Assembly (NCBI GenBank): GCA_963703945.1
Contig: CAVPGM010000005.1
Span: forward strand, 186,001 to 250,000
DNA from: JALORV01 sp963703945
Lineage (GTDB): Bacteria; Pseudomonadota; Gammaproteobacteria; Burkholderiales; Burkholderiaceae_F
Reading direction: 5' to 3'
Length of the DNA: 64,000 bases
In this document: one piece after another, positions 46,659-55,389 of the stretch
Layout: each line of letters begins with the position of its first letter
How positions within the stretch are numbered: the first letter of the stretch is position 1
Notes under the pieces: generated by a model
What the model saw: only the letters and a program-made list of their open reading frames with translations
Databases searched by the model: none
What the model was told of the DNA's origin: nothing
Made by a program: the position numbers and the translations under genes

Positions 46659-47251
46659 AGCTGTCGTCAGTCTGTGTCTTCTGCGGGTCGCAGCAAGGGA
46701 CGCGTGACGAGTACCTCGCCGCTGTGCGCGAACTGGCGCGGGTCTGCGCGGAGCGGGATCTGACGGTTGTCTACGGTGGCGGACACGTCGGCATGATGGG
46801 CGCTCTAGCCGACGAAGTGCTGGCGCGCAAGGGACGGGTCGTCGGAATCATTCCCCGCCATTTGATGCGGCCCGAGCTGGCCCATCGTGGGCTCACCGAA
46901 CTTCATGTCGTCGAATCGATGCACGAACGCAAGCGCGTGATGGCAGAGCGCAGCGATGCGTTTGTCGTCCTGCCCGGTGGCTACGGCACGTTCGAGGAGA
47001 TGTTCGAGATGGTGACCTGGTTGCAGCTGCAGTTGCAGTCGAAGCCGGTCGGCATCCTCAACATCGAGGGCTATTACGACCGGCTGCTCGACTTCCTGCG
47101 CCACGCGGCGTCCGAGGGTTTTATCCGGCCCGAGCACTGGGATCTGATCATCGTCGAGCATGTCGTCGAGTTGCTGCTTGATCGGCTGGAACTGCACGCG
47201 GCGGAAGTGGCGCGCAGCCATCCTCGGCGGATCGATCCATCGCGCGCCTGA
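46655..47251 (+). CDS. LOG family (TIGR00730) Rossmann-fold nucleosidase
   Basis: A 198-residue protein of the 'lysine decarboxylase-like' LOG family, which hydrolyses cytokinin-ribotide or AMP-type nucleotides to base and ribose-5-phosphate. Motifs: SVCVFCGSQQGTRDEY, VYGGGHVGMMGALADEV and the signature PGGYGTFEEMFE. The lysine decarboxylase label sometimes seen for this family is wrong. Actual substrate in this organism unknown. Start ATG overlaps the gpsA stop. Confidence 0.88.
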   Translation: MKLSSVCVFCGSQQGTRDEYLAAVRELARVCAERDLTVVYGGGHVGMMGALADEVLARKGRVVGIIPRHLMRPELAHRGLTELHVVESMHERKRVMAERSDAFVVLPGGYGTFEEMFEMVTWLQLQLQSKPVGILNIEGYYDRLLDFLRHAASEGFIRPEHWDLIIVEHVVELLLDRLELHAAEVARSHPRRIDPSRA

Positions 47252-47252
47252 G

Positions 47253-47723
47253 TCAGCGCCCCACGGCAAAACCGAGCTGGCGCCACGCCTCGTAGACCAC
47301 GACCGCGACCGCATTGGAAAGGTTGAGGCTGCGGTTACCCACACGCATCGGCAGCCGCAGCCGGCGCTCGGGAGCAAACCGCTCGCGCATCGCGTCGGAC
47401 AGCCCCCGCGTCTCGCTGCCGAACACGAACCAGTCATCTGCCTGAAAGGCGACATCCGTGTAGGTGCGCGTGGCGCGCGTCGTCAGGCAGAACAGTCGGT
47501 CGGGCGGCGGATGTTCGCTCGCCAGCAGCGCATCGAGGTCCGCATGGACCCGCAGTTCGGCGTACTCGTGGTAGTCGAGTCCTGCGCGCCGCAACTGTTT
47601 GTCCGAAAGATCGAACCCTAGCGGTTCGACGAGATGCAAACGCGCGCCCGTGTTGGCACACAGGCGTATCACATTGCCGGTATTCGGCGGAATCTCCGGT
47701 TCGACGAGGACGACGTTGAACAC
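47253..47723 (-). CDS. trmL: tRNA (cytidine(34)-2'-O)-methyltransferase
   Basis: A 156-residue SPOUT methyltransferase that 2'-O-methylates the wobble base of tRNA-Leu isoacceptors in E. coli. Trefoil-knot motifs: VVLVEPEIPPNTGNVIRLCA, WFVFGSETRGLSD and RSLNLSNAVAVVVYEAWRQL. No extra domain, which separates TrmL from TrmH. Convergent with the LOG gene at a 1-bp gap and 3 bp downstream of comF. Confidence 0.94.
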   Translation of the reverse strand: MFNVVLVEPEIPPNTGNVIRLCANTGARLHLVEPLGFDLSDKQLRRAGLDYHEYAELRVHADLDALLASEHPPPDRLFCLTTRATRTYTDVAFQADDWFVFGSETRGLSDAMRERFAPERRLRLPMRVGNRSLNLSNAVAVVVYEAWRQLGFAVGR

Positions 47724-47726
47724 GAC

Positions 47727-48431
47727 TCAGGGCGTGCGGGCCACGACCCGGTTGATCACTCGCGCGGCGCCGGCACGCTTCAGCGTGGCAGCCACCTCGT
47801 CGAGCGTGCTGCCCGTCGTCATCACGTCATCGACCACCACGACGGTCGTCGCGTCGATACCGCTGGTGACTCCGAACGCGCCTCGCACGTTGCGCCGACG
47901 CGCGACGCGCGCGAGGGATTGCTGAGGCGGTGCATGCCGCACGCGCAGCAGCCGTCCGTCGAGCAGCGGGACACCGATCCATCGTGCGTAACTGCGCGCA
48001 ATTGCCAGTGACTGGTTGTAGCCCCGCTCGGCTTCGCGTTCGAACGACAGCGGCACGGCAACGACGACAGTGCCGGCGGGGTGCCCGCCCTCGCGCTGTG
48101 CAAGCAGCCGGCCGAAGACCTCCGCCAGATCGATGCGCGCGGCGAATTTCAGTGCCGCGACCATGCCCGAGACCGGCGCCGCGTAGTCGGCCAGCGTGAG
48201 TGTTTGATCGAAATGAGGTGGACGGGCCAAACACTGACCGCATTGACCTGACGAACCCGCCGGCAGACCGATCGCGCAGCGCTCGCATCGTGCGAGCGTG
48301 GCCGGCAAGAAGTCGGCCTCGCACTGTGCGCACACTGGCCGGCCCGTTCCCAGGGCGCAGATCGCACAGCGCGGCCCGAACCATCCGCCGAGCCACGAGG
48401 TGGACCGATCACGAAGCCGTTTCGCTCTCAC
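47727..48431 (-). CDS. ComF family protein
   Basis: A 234-residue phosphoribosyltransferase-like protein. The N-terminal zinc-ribbon carries several CxxC pairs (CAIC, CAQC, CERC, CGQC), followed by AAPVSGMVAALKFAARIDLA and the PRPP loop VVVVDDVMTTGSTLDEVAAT. ComF takes part in natural DNA uptake or replication restart in studied bacteria. The start is GTG 48431; trmL follows at 3 bp. Divergent from the BioC-like gene. Confidence 0.87.
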   Translation of the reverse strand: MRAKRLRDRSTSWLGGWFGPRCAICALGTGRPVCAQCEADFLPATLARCERCAIGLPAGSSGQCGQCLARPPHFDQTLTLADYAAPVSGMVAALKFAARIDLAEVFGRLLAQREGGHPAGTVVVAVPLSFEREAERGYNQSLAIARSYARWIGVPLLDGRLLRVRHAPPQQSLARVARRRNVRGAFGVTSGIDATTVVVVDDVMTTGSTLDEVAATLKRAGAARVINRVVARTP

Positions 48432-48528
48432 GTGGTCGAGCTTAGCCGCGCCGCGCCCTCGTGGCGATACGCGCCCCTATACTGCCACGCATCATGTCAG
48501 GACGGCACGCTCGCGCGCGCGTTGACGG

Positions 48529-49431
48529 ATGACGGCACCGCGCATACCGGTGAGCATCGATGCCGTTGCGCGGCAGTTCCACCGACGCGCCGAACGCATC
48601 GCGCGCCATGACTTTCTGCTGCGCGAAGTCGGGCGCCGGCTGTTGAGCCGACTCGAATACATCCGGTTGCAGCCAGAATGCGTGCTCGACATCGGCTGTG
48701 GCCTCGGCCGCGCGCGCACTGACCTTCTCGCCATACATCCGCGTGCGCGCTGGATTGGGGTGGAGCTCTCCGAGGAGATGGCCCGAGCGGGACGGCAGGA
48801 GCAGCGCGGCACTTGGGGACTCCAGCGCTGGTGGCGCGGAAACGCATCCGACTGGGTCGTTGCCGACGGAGCATGTCTGCCTTTTGCGGACGGCAGTGCC
48901 GACCTGCTGTTCTCCAATCTGATGCTGCACTGGCATCCGTCGCCGCATGAGGTATTCCCGGAGTGGCGGCGCGTGCTGCGGGTCGACGGGCTTCTGCTTT
49001 TCAGCTGCTTCGGTCCCGATACGCTGAAGGAGCTTCGCGCTGCCGTTCGGGCCGTCCTTCCGCATGCGACTCCCATGCCATTCGTTGACATGCACGACTT
49101 CGGAGACATGCTGGTCGCCAGCGGTTTTGCGACTCCGGTCATGGACGTCGAGAGACTGATGCTCACCTACCCCGACCCGCGACAATTGCTCGACGAGGTA
49201 CGGGCGCTCGGCGCCAATGTGCACCCGGATCGTTGGCCCGCGTTGCCCGCTGGCCATCAGGCACGGGCACTGCTGCAAACTCTCGCCGGATACTCCGGCG
49301 CGGACGGCCGCATTCCGTTGACTTTCGAGATCGCCTACGGGCACGCGTGGAAGCCCCAGCCGCGGGAGGTGGGCGTCAGTTCGGTCCCGGTCGACGTCCT
49401 GCGTCGCCAGTTGTCACACGGAAAGAAGTAG
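48529..49431 (+). CDS. BioC-like malonyl-ACP methyltransferase
   Basis: A 300-residue SAM methyltransferase. VARQFHRRAERIARHDFLLR at the N-terminus, SAM motif I CVLDIGCGLGRARTDLL, VVADGACLPFADGSADLLFS and VLRVDGLLLFSCFGPDTLKE match BioC, which methylates malonyl-ACP to start biotin synthesis. No bioF, bioA, bioD or bioB is nearby, so the biotin role rests on similarity and on the comF neighbour typical of this order. ATG 48529 chosen. Confidence 0.8.
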   Translation: MTAPRIPVSIDAVARQFHRRAERIARHDFLLREVGRRLLSRLEYIRLQPECVLDIGCGLGRARTDLLAIHPRARWIGVELSEEMARAGRQEQRGTWGLQRWWRGNASDWVVADGACLPFADGSADLLFSNLMLHWHPSPHEVFPEWRRVLRVDGLLLFSCFGPDTLKELRAAVRAVLPHATPMPFVDMHDFGDMLVASGFATPVMDVERLMLTYPDPRQLLDEVRALGANVHPDRWPALPAGHQARALLQTLAGYSGADGRIPLTFEIAYGHAWKPQPREVGVSSVPVDVLRRQLSHGKK

Positions 49432-49527
49432 GAACAAGTAAAGTACCGTGGCAGCGGCAAGACGCTGTCGCGCCCACGCGGATCGCTGCGCCGCACCGGC
49501 TCGCGATCAAGAATTCACGGAGGAAAA

Positions 49528-50022
49528 ATGAGCCTGATCTCGTTCTTCAAGGAAGCCGGGGAAAAACTGTTTGGCAAGAAGGTGCAGGAAGTGCAGGCGG
49601 CGCCCGCGAAGGTCGACGCGGCCGCGCTGGCCGAAGCCAACCGCGAAGCGGCTGGCGCGATCGAGAATTACATCGGCACTTTGGGGCTCACGGTGACCGC
49701 ACTCACGGTGACTTTCGACGGCGCGACCAGCACGGCAAAGGTCTATGGAGTGGCGAAAGACCAGGCCACCAAGGAAAAAGTCATCCTCGCCGCGGGCAAC
49801 GTGCACGGGGTCGCGGGGGTGGACGACAACATGACGGTCGATCTGTCGCAGCCAGCCGCCAAGTTCTACACCGTCGTCAAGGGCGACACGCTGTCGAAGA
49901 TCGCCAAGGATTTCTACGGCAACGCCAACGCGTACATGAAGATCTTCGAGGCGAACAAGCCGATGCTGTCGCACCCGGACAAGATCTATCCGGGCCAGAA
50001 CCTGCGAATCCCGGCGGAGTAG
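49528..50022 (+). CDS. LysM/BON domain protein (Kbp/YgaU-like)
   Basis: A 164-residue protein with a BON domain (about 42-108, IENYIGTLGLTVTALTVTFD, then GVAGVDDNMTVDLS) and a C-terminal LysM domain (FYTVVKGDTLSKIAKDFYGN, IFEANKPMLSHPDKIYPGQN). This is the layout of E. coli Kbp (YgaU), a cytoplasmic potassium-binding protein; there is no signal peptide here either (MSLISFFKEAGEKLFGKK). GGAGGAAAA precedes ATG 49528. Confidence 0.92.
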   Translation: MSLISFFKEAGEKLFGKKVQEVQAAPAKVDAAALAEANREAAGAIENYIGTLGLTVTALTVTFDGATSTAKVYGVAKDQATKEKVILAAGNVHGVAGVDDNMTVDLSQPAAKFYTVVKGDTLSKIAKDFYGNANAYMKIFEANKPMLSHPDKIYPGQNLRIPAE

Positions 50023-50449
50023 CCGCCAGGCTCGCCTCGGCGTTAACGCTGCGACCTAGCTCTCGGACGCGCGGCGCCGGCCATCATGCTTTGCATATAC
50101 TTCAGTTTTGCGCGGGGCCGAGCGCGGGTGGTCGCCGGGGCGATCGGCGAAGCAGTCAGCGGAATCGCGTGACCGAGCCAACGACCTGGTTGATCAAGCG
50201 CAGACAGCCCCCAGTGAGAAGACCCACGCCAGTTGCTGCGGGCTCGCCGAGCCGAAGTCGCTGGGCGGGGATTTGAAGACCTTGGCGCGCGCGTTAGGGT
50301 CGAAGTGGTGTCGAAGCGGCAACGGGTCGAAGTGGGCCGGTACCTGGTCGACGCGCGACGGATCGAGCTGTCGCGGGAACTCAGGGCAGCACTGACCGGC
50401 GCCGCGCGGCGGGGTGGTGCGATCGGAATCCGAGGATAACGGACAGGCA
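50023..50449. other. 427-bp intergenic region before coxB
   Basis: No credible gene. A TATACT hexamer at 50096-50101 and a GTCGAA-type repeat (GTCGAAGTGG, GTCGAAGCGG and GGTCGAAGTGG, about 50300-50336) are the only recognisable elements. Probably the cytochrome oxidase operon promoter and leader. Confidence 0.5.
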
Positions 50450-51583
50450 ATGGCTACAGCGATGAATTCCCGGCTCTCGGCGGTGCGCGCGGTTGTGGCC
50501 GCTGCCTGCTTCGGCGCGGTCGGCGGGACCCACGCGGTGCAGAGCAAGTACAACCTTGCGCCCCCGATGTCGCCGGTCGCGCGCGACATCTACGGTCTGC
50601 ACAACCTGATGCTGGTTATCTGCTGCCTGATCTTCATCGCGGTGTTCAGCGTGATGTTCTATTCGGTGTGGAAGCACCGGCGCTCCAAGGGCGCGGTTGC
50701 CGCCAACTGGCACGAGAGCACGACCGTCGAAGTCATCTGGACAGTGATCCCGTTCGTCATCGTCATCATCATGGCGCTGCCCGCGACCCGCGTCGTGGTC
50801 GCGATGAAAGACACGAGCAACGCCGATCTCACCATCAAGGTCACCGGCTACCAGTGGAAGTGGGGCTACGACTACCTGCGTGGCGAGGGCGAGGGCATCT
50901 CGCTTCTCTCGCAACTTGCTACCCCGGTCGCGCAGATCGAGGGCCGCGAGGCCAAGCCCAGCACCTACCTGCTGGAAGTCGACGAGCCGCTGGTGGTTCC
51001 AGTCAACAAGAAGGTCCGGATCATCACGACCGCGAACGACGTGATTCACGCGTGGTGGGTGCCCGCATTCGCGATCAAGCAGGACGCCATACCGGGCTTT
51101 GCGCGCGATACGTGGTTCCGCGCCGAGCAGATCGGCACCTACCGCGGCCAGTGCGCCGAACTGTGCGGCAAGGACCATGCGTTCATGCCGATCGTCGTGC
51201 AGGTCGTTTCGGCCGAGGACTACAGCAAATGGGTCGGCGGCAGGAAGCAGAAGATGGCTGCGGCGGCTGACGATCCGAACAAGACCTGGAGCCAGCCCGA
51301 ATTGATGGCGCGCGGCGAGAAGGTGTACCAGGCCAACTGCCAGCCGTGTCACCAGGCGAACGGGCAGGGCATACCGGGTTCGTTCCCGGCGCTTGCGGGC
51401 AGCAAGGTGGTAGCCAGCAAGGACGACCAGATCGCGATCATGCTGCATGGTCGCAACGCGATGCCGTCGTGGAGAACGCTGTCGGACATCGAACTCGCGG
51501 CGGTCGCCACCTACACGAAGAACTCGTGGGGCAACAAGGCGGGCGACGTGCAGCCCGCCGAATTCAAAGCGGCTCGGAAGTAG
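50450..51583 (+). CDS. coxB: cytochrome c oxidase subunit II with fused cytochrome c domain
   Basis: A 377-residue subunit II of a caa3-like aa3 oxidase. After the N-terminal signal region come two membrane helices (LMLVICCLIFIAVFSVMFYS and VIWTVIPFVIVIIMALPATR), then the cupredoxin domain with the binuclear CuA ligands H200, C235, C239, H243 and M246 (GQCAELCGKDHAFM). The C-terminal 90 or so residues are a class I cytochrome c: heme motif CQPCH (C297, C300, H301) and a distal Met in RNAMPSW. ATG 50450 follows AGGATAACGGACAGG. First gene of the cox operon. Confidence 0.96.
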   Translation: MATAMNSRLSAVRAVVAAACFGAVGGTHAVQSKYNLAPPMSPVARDIYGLHNLMLVICCLIFIAVFSVMFYSVWKHRRSKGAVAANWHESTTVEVIWTVIPFVIVIIMALPATRVVVAMKDTSNADLTIKVTGYQWKWGYDYLRGEGEGISLLSQLATPVAQIEGREAKPSTYLLEVDEPLVVPVNKKVRIITTANDVIHAWWVPAFAIKQDAIPGFARDTWFRAEQIGTYRGQCAELCGKDHAFMPIVVQVVSAEDYSKWVGGRKQKMAAAADDPNKTWSQPELMARGEKVYQANCQPCHQANGQGIPGSFPALAGSKVVASKDDQIAIMLHGRNAMPSWRTLSDIELAAVATYTKNSWGNKAGDVQPAEFKAARK

Positions 51584-51617
51584 CGGGCACACCGAGACAG
51601 GGAGACCAGGAGCACCC

Positions 51618-53216
51618 ATGAGCGCAGTCGCCCACACCCCGACCGCAGACCACGCCGACCGCGATCACGCGCACGACCACCCGCACGGCTGGCGCCGGTG
51701 GCTGTTCGCCACCAACCACAAGGACATCGGCACGATGTACTTGTGGTTCAGCTTCACGATGTTTTTCATCGGCGGCGTGCTGGCTATGGGTATCCGCCTG
51801 GAGCTGCTCCAGCCCGGCCTGCAGTACTGGCGTCCGGAATTCTTCAACCAGCTCACGACGATGCACGGCGTGATCATGGTTTTCGGCGCGATCATGCCGG
51901 CGTTCGTCGGCTTCGCGAACTGGATGATCCCACTGCAGATCGGTGCGCCGGACATGGCGTTCGCGCGGATGAACAACTTCAGCTTCTGGCTGTTGCCACC
52001 GGCTGCGCTGCTGGTGGTCGCGTCGTTCTTCGTGCCTGGCGGGGCGACCGCTGCGGGCTGGACGCTGTACGCGCCGCTGACGGTGCAGATGGGCGCGGGC
52101 ATGGACATGGCCATTTTCGCGCTGCACATCCTCGGCGCCTCGTCGATCATGGGTTCGATCAACATCATCACGACCATCCTCAACATGCGCGCCCCGGGCT
52201 TGACGCTGATGAGGATGCCGATGTTCGTCTGGACCTGGCTAATCACAGCCTACCTGCTGATCGCGGTGATGCCGGTGCTCGCGGGCGCCATCACCATGAC
52301 GCTGACCGACCGCCACTTCGGTACCTCATTCTTCAATGCGGCGGGCGGCGGCGACCCGGTGATGTACCAGCACATCTTCTGGTTCTTCGGGCACCCGGAG
52401 GTGTACATCATGATCCTGCCGGCGTTCGGCATCGTCAGCCAGATCATCCCGGTGTTCGCCCGCAAGCCGCTGTTCGGCTACGCGTCGATGGTGTACGCGA
52501 CCGCGTCGATCGCGATCCTCAGCTTCATCGTGTGGGCGCACCACATGTTCACGACCGGCATGCCGGTCACCGGGCAGCTGTTTTTCATGTACGCGACGAT
52601 GCTGATCGCGATTCCGACCGGCGTGAAGGTCTTCAACTGGGTCGCGACGATGTACAAGGGTTCGATGACGTTCGAGACCCCGATGCTGTTCGCGGTCGGC
52701 TTCATCTTCGTGTTCACGATGGGCGGGTTCACCGGGCTGATGCTGGCGATGGCACCGCTGGACATCCAACTGCAGGACAGCTACTACGTGGTGGCGCATT
52801 TCCATTACGTACTGGTCGCGGGGTCGTTGTTCGCGCTGTTCGCCGGCGCGTACTACTGGTTGCCGAAGTGGACCGGACACATGTACGACGAGAAGGTCGG
52901 CAAGTGGCATTTCTGGCTGTCGATGATCTTCTTCAACGTCACCTTCTTTCCGATGCACTTCCTCGGACTGGCGGGTATGCCGCGTCGAATTGCCGACTAC
53001 CCGCTGCAGTTCGCCGATTTCAACCTGGTGGCCTCGGTCGGCGGATTCGGCTTTGGCATCACGCAACTGCTGTTCCTGTACGCGGTCGTCAAGTGCATCC
53101 GGGGTGGCCCGAAGGCTGCTGCCAATCCTTGGGGTGCCGAAGATGGCGGACTCGAGTGGACCGTGCCTTCGCCCGCGCCGTTCCACACGTTCGAGACCGC
53201 ACCGGTCGTCAAGTAG
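51618..53216 (+). CDS. coxA: cytochrome c oxidase subunit I
   Basis: Catalytic subunit of aa3 oxidase; 532 residues with 12 predicted helices. Visible signatures are WRRWLFATNHKDIGTMYLWF, the heme a ligand in TTMHGVIMVFGAI, the CuB region HPEVYIMILPAFGIVSQII (His-Glu-Val-Tyr, cross-linked His-Tyr), WAHHMFTTGM, and the heme a3 and a ligands in YYVVAHFHYVLVAGSLFA. ATG 51618 chosen; in-frame codons upstream overlap coxB. A His/Asp-rich N-terminal stretch precedes helix 1. Confidence 0.98.
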   Translation: MSAVAHTPTADHADRDHAHDHPHGWRRWLFATNHKDIGTMYLWFSFTMFFIGGVLAMGIRLELLQPGLQYWRPEFFNQLTTMHGVIMVFGAIMPAFVGFANWMIPLQIGAPDMAFARMNNFSFWLLPPAALLVVASFFVPGGATAAGWTLYAPLTVQMGAGMDMAIFALHILGASSIMGSINIITTILNMRAPGLTLMRMPMFVWTWLITAYLLIAVMPVLAGAITMTLTDRHFGTSFFNAAGGGDPVMYQHIFWFFGHPEVYIMILPAFGIVSQIIPVFARKPLFGYASMVYATASIAILSFIVWAHHMFTTGMPVTGQLFFMYATMLIAIPTGVKVFNWVATMYKGSMTFETPMLFAVGFIFVFTMGGFTGLMLAMAPLDIQLQDSYYVVAHFHYVLVAGSLFALFAGAYYWLPKWTGHMYDEKVGKWHFWLSMIFFNVTFFPMHFLGLAGMPRRIADYPLQFADFNLVASVGGFGFGITQLLFLYAVVKCIRGGPKAAANPWGAEDGGLEWTVPSPAPFHTFETAPVVK

Positions 53217-53218
53217 AC

Positions 53219-53347
53219 ATGGCGAGCACGATGCAGCCGAACCGCGATGAGCGCAGGCTGAACCGCCGCACCGCGCTGATCCTGGCGACCATCGCGGCGG
53301 TGTTCTTCGTCGGCGTCATCGCCCGCCGCTGGCTCCTCGGCGGCTGA
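53219..53347 (+). CDS. cytochrome oxidase small assembly protein
   Basis: A 42-residue protein with a single helix (LILATIAAVFFVGVIARRWL) preceded by a basic segment (RDERRLNRRTA). It starts 2 bp after the coxA stop and is followed 8 bp later by ctaG. Burkholderiales cox operons carry such a tiny single-helix gene at this point; the call rests on size and place. Confidence 0.72.
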   Translation: MASTMQPNRDERRLNRRTALILATIAAVFFVGVIARRWLLGG

Positions 53348-53355
53348 ACGCGAGA

Positions 53356-53955
53356 ATGGCCATGCGCGAGCAAGCCTCGGTTCCTGAGCTTCGCAGCGAC
53401 AACCGATCGATCCTGCGCAAGCTGCTCGTGGTCGCGCTGATGATGTTCGCGTTCGGCTGGGCGCTGGTGCCGCTGTATCGCAAGATCTGCGACATCACCG
53501 GCATCAACGTGGTGACCGCTCGCAACGGCGAGGCGGAGCGCGCGGCGCGTAACACGCAGGTTGACCTCGGTCGAATCGTCACCGTCGAATTCGACGCGAA
53601 CCGTCGGGGTGCTTGGCAATTCAGGCCGCACGTCAATCATCTGCAGGTGCATCCGGGCGAACTGGTGCATGTCACCTACGACCTGGTCAACCTCGAGACC
53701 CGCACCATGGCCGGCCAGGCGATCCCGAGTTACGCGCCGATGCAGTCGGGGCAGTACTTCCAGAAGCTCGAGTGCTTCTGCTTTCAGCAGCAGATACTGG
53801 CCGGCGGCGAGACGCGGCAGTTTCCGGTCGTGTTCTTCATCGACCCGGAACTCCCCGCGGACGTGAAGACGATCACGCTCTCCTACACCTTCTTTGAAGT
53901 GGCAGGCGCGCTCGCTCGGCCCGAGGTAGCGCGGCCCGCCGCGCCGAAGGGTTGA
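53356..53955 (+). CDS. ctaG: cytochrome c oxidase assembly protein CtaG (Cox11)
   Basis: Copper chaperone inserting CuB into subunit I. The 199-residue protein has one N-terminal anchor (LLVVALMMFAFGWALVPLYR), the periplasmic immunoglobulin-like domain and the copper-binding KLECFCFQQQ motif, with FFIDPELPADVKTITLSYTF following. ATG 53356 is used (ATG 53362 possible). Part of the tightly packed coxBA–ctaG–DUF2970–coxC run. Confidence 0.95.
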   Translation: MAMREQASVPELRSDNRSILRKLLVVALMMFAFGWALVPLYRKICDITGINVVTARNGEAERAARNTQVDLGRIVTVEFDANRRGAWQFRPHVNHLQVHPGELVHVTYDLVNLETRTMAGQAIPSYAPMQSGQYFQKLECFCFQQQILAGGETRQFPVVFFIDPELPADVKTITLSYTFFEVAGALARPEVARPAAPKG

Positions 53956-53957
53956 CG

Positions 53958-54188
53958 ATGGCGGGAGTCGAGATGACCGAAGAACAGCAGTCGCACGAAG
54001 CGCGCAAGGCGGGGTTCATACCGACGCTGCGTGCCGTGCTGTGGTCGTTCTTCGGAGTCCGCGGGCGAGCCGGGTACGAAAAGGACGCCGCGCAGCTGAA
54101 TCCGGTGCATGTGATCATCGCCGGTATTCTGGCGGCGGTGTTGTTCGTGCTGGCGCTGGTCGCGGTTGTCCGATGGGTCGTGAGCTAG
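53958..54188 (+). CDS. DUF2970 small membrane protein
   Basis: A 76-residue protein. The soluble part AGFIPTLRAVLWSFFGVRGR followed by YEKDAAQLNPVHVIIAG and one C-terminal helix (IIAGILAAVLFVLALVAVV) is the DUF2970 family. It starts 2 bp after ctaG and lies before coxC, its usual place in betaproteobacterial cox operons. Role in oxidase assembly is presumed only from context. Confidence 0.85.
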   Translation: MAGVEMTEEQQSHEARKAGFIPTLRAVLWSFFGVRGRAGYEKDAAQLNPVHVIIAGILAAVLFVLALVAVVRWVVS

Positions 54189-54219
54189 AGAACATCGCAA
54201 GAAGAGAGAGAGATTGAAG

Positions 54220-55083
54220 ATGGCCAACATGCATGGGGGAAGCGCACCGGACTATTTCGTCCCGGCGCCGTCGCAATGGCCGATGGTCGGCATGATTGCG
54301 ATGGCGTTCACCGGTTTCGGCGCGGCCATGGTCGTCAACCACAACTCGACCGGCTTCGTGGCGCTTGCGATCGGGCTCGCTGTGCTCGCCTACATGATGA
54401 TCGGCTGGTTCTCGATGGTTGCGGGCGAATCGGAGCATGGCGCCTACAACCGACGCGTCGATGCCTCGTTCCGCTGGGGCATGGGCTGGTTCATCTTTTC
54501 GGAAGTGATGTTCTTTGCGTCGTTCTTCGGTGCCCTGTTCTACGCGCGGCTGATCACCGCGCCGATGCTCGGAGACTTCGACCACAAGCTGCTGTGGCCC
54601 GACTTCAATACAACGTGGCCGCACGCCGGTCCCGCCGGCGTGGTCGAGGCTTTCAGCCAGCTCGGCCCCTTCTGGCTGCCGACCATCAACACCGCGCTGC
54701 TGCTGACCTCCGGCGTCACGCTGACGGTGTCGCACCACGCGCTGCGTTCGAACCACCGCAACGCAGCTGCGCTGTGGCTGGCGATCACGGTGGTCCTGGG
54801 GTTCACCTTCCTCGTGGTGCAGATCATTGAGTACGGCCATGCGTATTCGCACCTGAACTTGAAACTCAGCTCGGGAATCTTCGGTTCGACCTTCTTCATG
54901 CTGACCGGCTTCCACGGATTCCACGTGTTTGTCGGTGCGCTGATGCTCTCGGTCGTCCTGTTCCGGCTGCTCAAGGGCCATTTCAAGCCGACGCAACACT
55001 TCGCCTTCGAAGGCGCCGCGTGGTACTGGCACTTCGTCGACGTGGTGTGGATCGGGCTCTACATTCTGGTTTACTGGCTGTAG
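54220..55083 (+). CDS. coxC: cytochrome c oxidase subunit III
   Basis: A 287-residue, seven-helix subunit III. Conserved parts are YFVPAPSQWPMVGMIAMAFT, WGMGWFIFSEVMFFASFFGA, TSGVTLTVSHHAL, the EYGHA and FFMLTGFHGFHVFVGALMLS segments and WYWHFVDVVWIGLYILVYWL. ATG 54220 follows AGAAGAGAGAGAGAT; an in-frame TTG lies at 54214. Followed by a strong hairpin terminator. Confidence 0.97.
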   Translation: MANMHGGSAPDYFVPAPSQWPMVGMIAMAFTGFGAAMVVNHNSTGFVALAIGLAVLAYMMIGWFSMVAGESEHGAYNRRVDASFRWGMGWFIFSEVMFFASFFGALFYARLITAPMLGDFDHKLLWPDFNTTWPHAGPAGVVEAFSQLGPFWLPTINTALLLTSGVTLTVSHHALRSNHRNAAALWLAITVVLGFTFLVVQIIEYGHAYSHLNLKLSSGIFGSTFFMLTGFHGFHVFVGALMLSVVLFRLLKGHFKPTQHFAFEGAAWYWHFVDVVWIGLYILVYWL

Positions 55084-55104
55084 CCGACGATCGCGGACGG
55101 TCCG

Positions 55105-55134
55105 GGGCGGCGCCTGCGGGCGCCGCCCTCGTTT
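55105..55134. terminator. bidirectional hairpin terminator after coxC
   Basis: Perfect 10-bp stem GGGCGGCGCC/GGCGCCGCCC (55105-55114 and 55119-55128) with a 4-nt loop and a short pyrimidine tail (CTCGTTTCT) on the plus strand. It lies between convergent coxC and the twin-transmembrane gene. Confidence 0.65.
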
Positions 55135-55155
55135 CTGGCTTCGGTATTGCCGGGA

Positions 55156-55353
55156 TCAGTAGCTGCGAGGTTCGATCCAGCCCATCCAGTAACTGAACAG
55201 AATGAACACGAACAGCGCCACAGACAGGCCGACGCGGACGGTCAGCGCATTGACCGTGCGACTCGAGTCGCCGCGGTCGCGGATCAGGAATACCAGCGCA
55301 GATCCCAGCGAGGCGATGATTCCGAGTAACGCAATGACGACGATGATGCGCAT
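55156..55353 (-). CDS. twin transmembrane protein (DUF2909)
   Basis: A 65-residue protein with two helices, IIVVIALLGIIASLGSALVF and LSVALFVFILFSYWMGW, joined by the loop RDRGDSSRTVNALTVRVG, the DUF2909 signature. It is the only minus-strand gene inside the oxidase block, between coxC and SURF1, where it is usually found. Function unknown. Confidence 0.85.
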   Translation of the reverse strand: MRIIVVIALLGIIASLGSALVFLIRDRGDSSRTVNALTVRVGLSVALFVFILFSYWMGWIEPRSY

Positions 55354-55389
55354 GAATGCCGGTCGCGCCAGCCACGAATTATCCCATCG

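Noticed and set aside
50043..50450. A 135-residue minus-strand frame filling the gap before coxB
   Set aside because: Ser/Arg/Pro-rich composition typical of antisense GC-rich DNA, no motif and no ribosome binding site.
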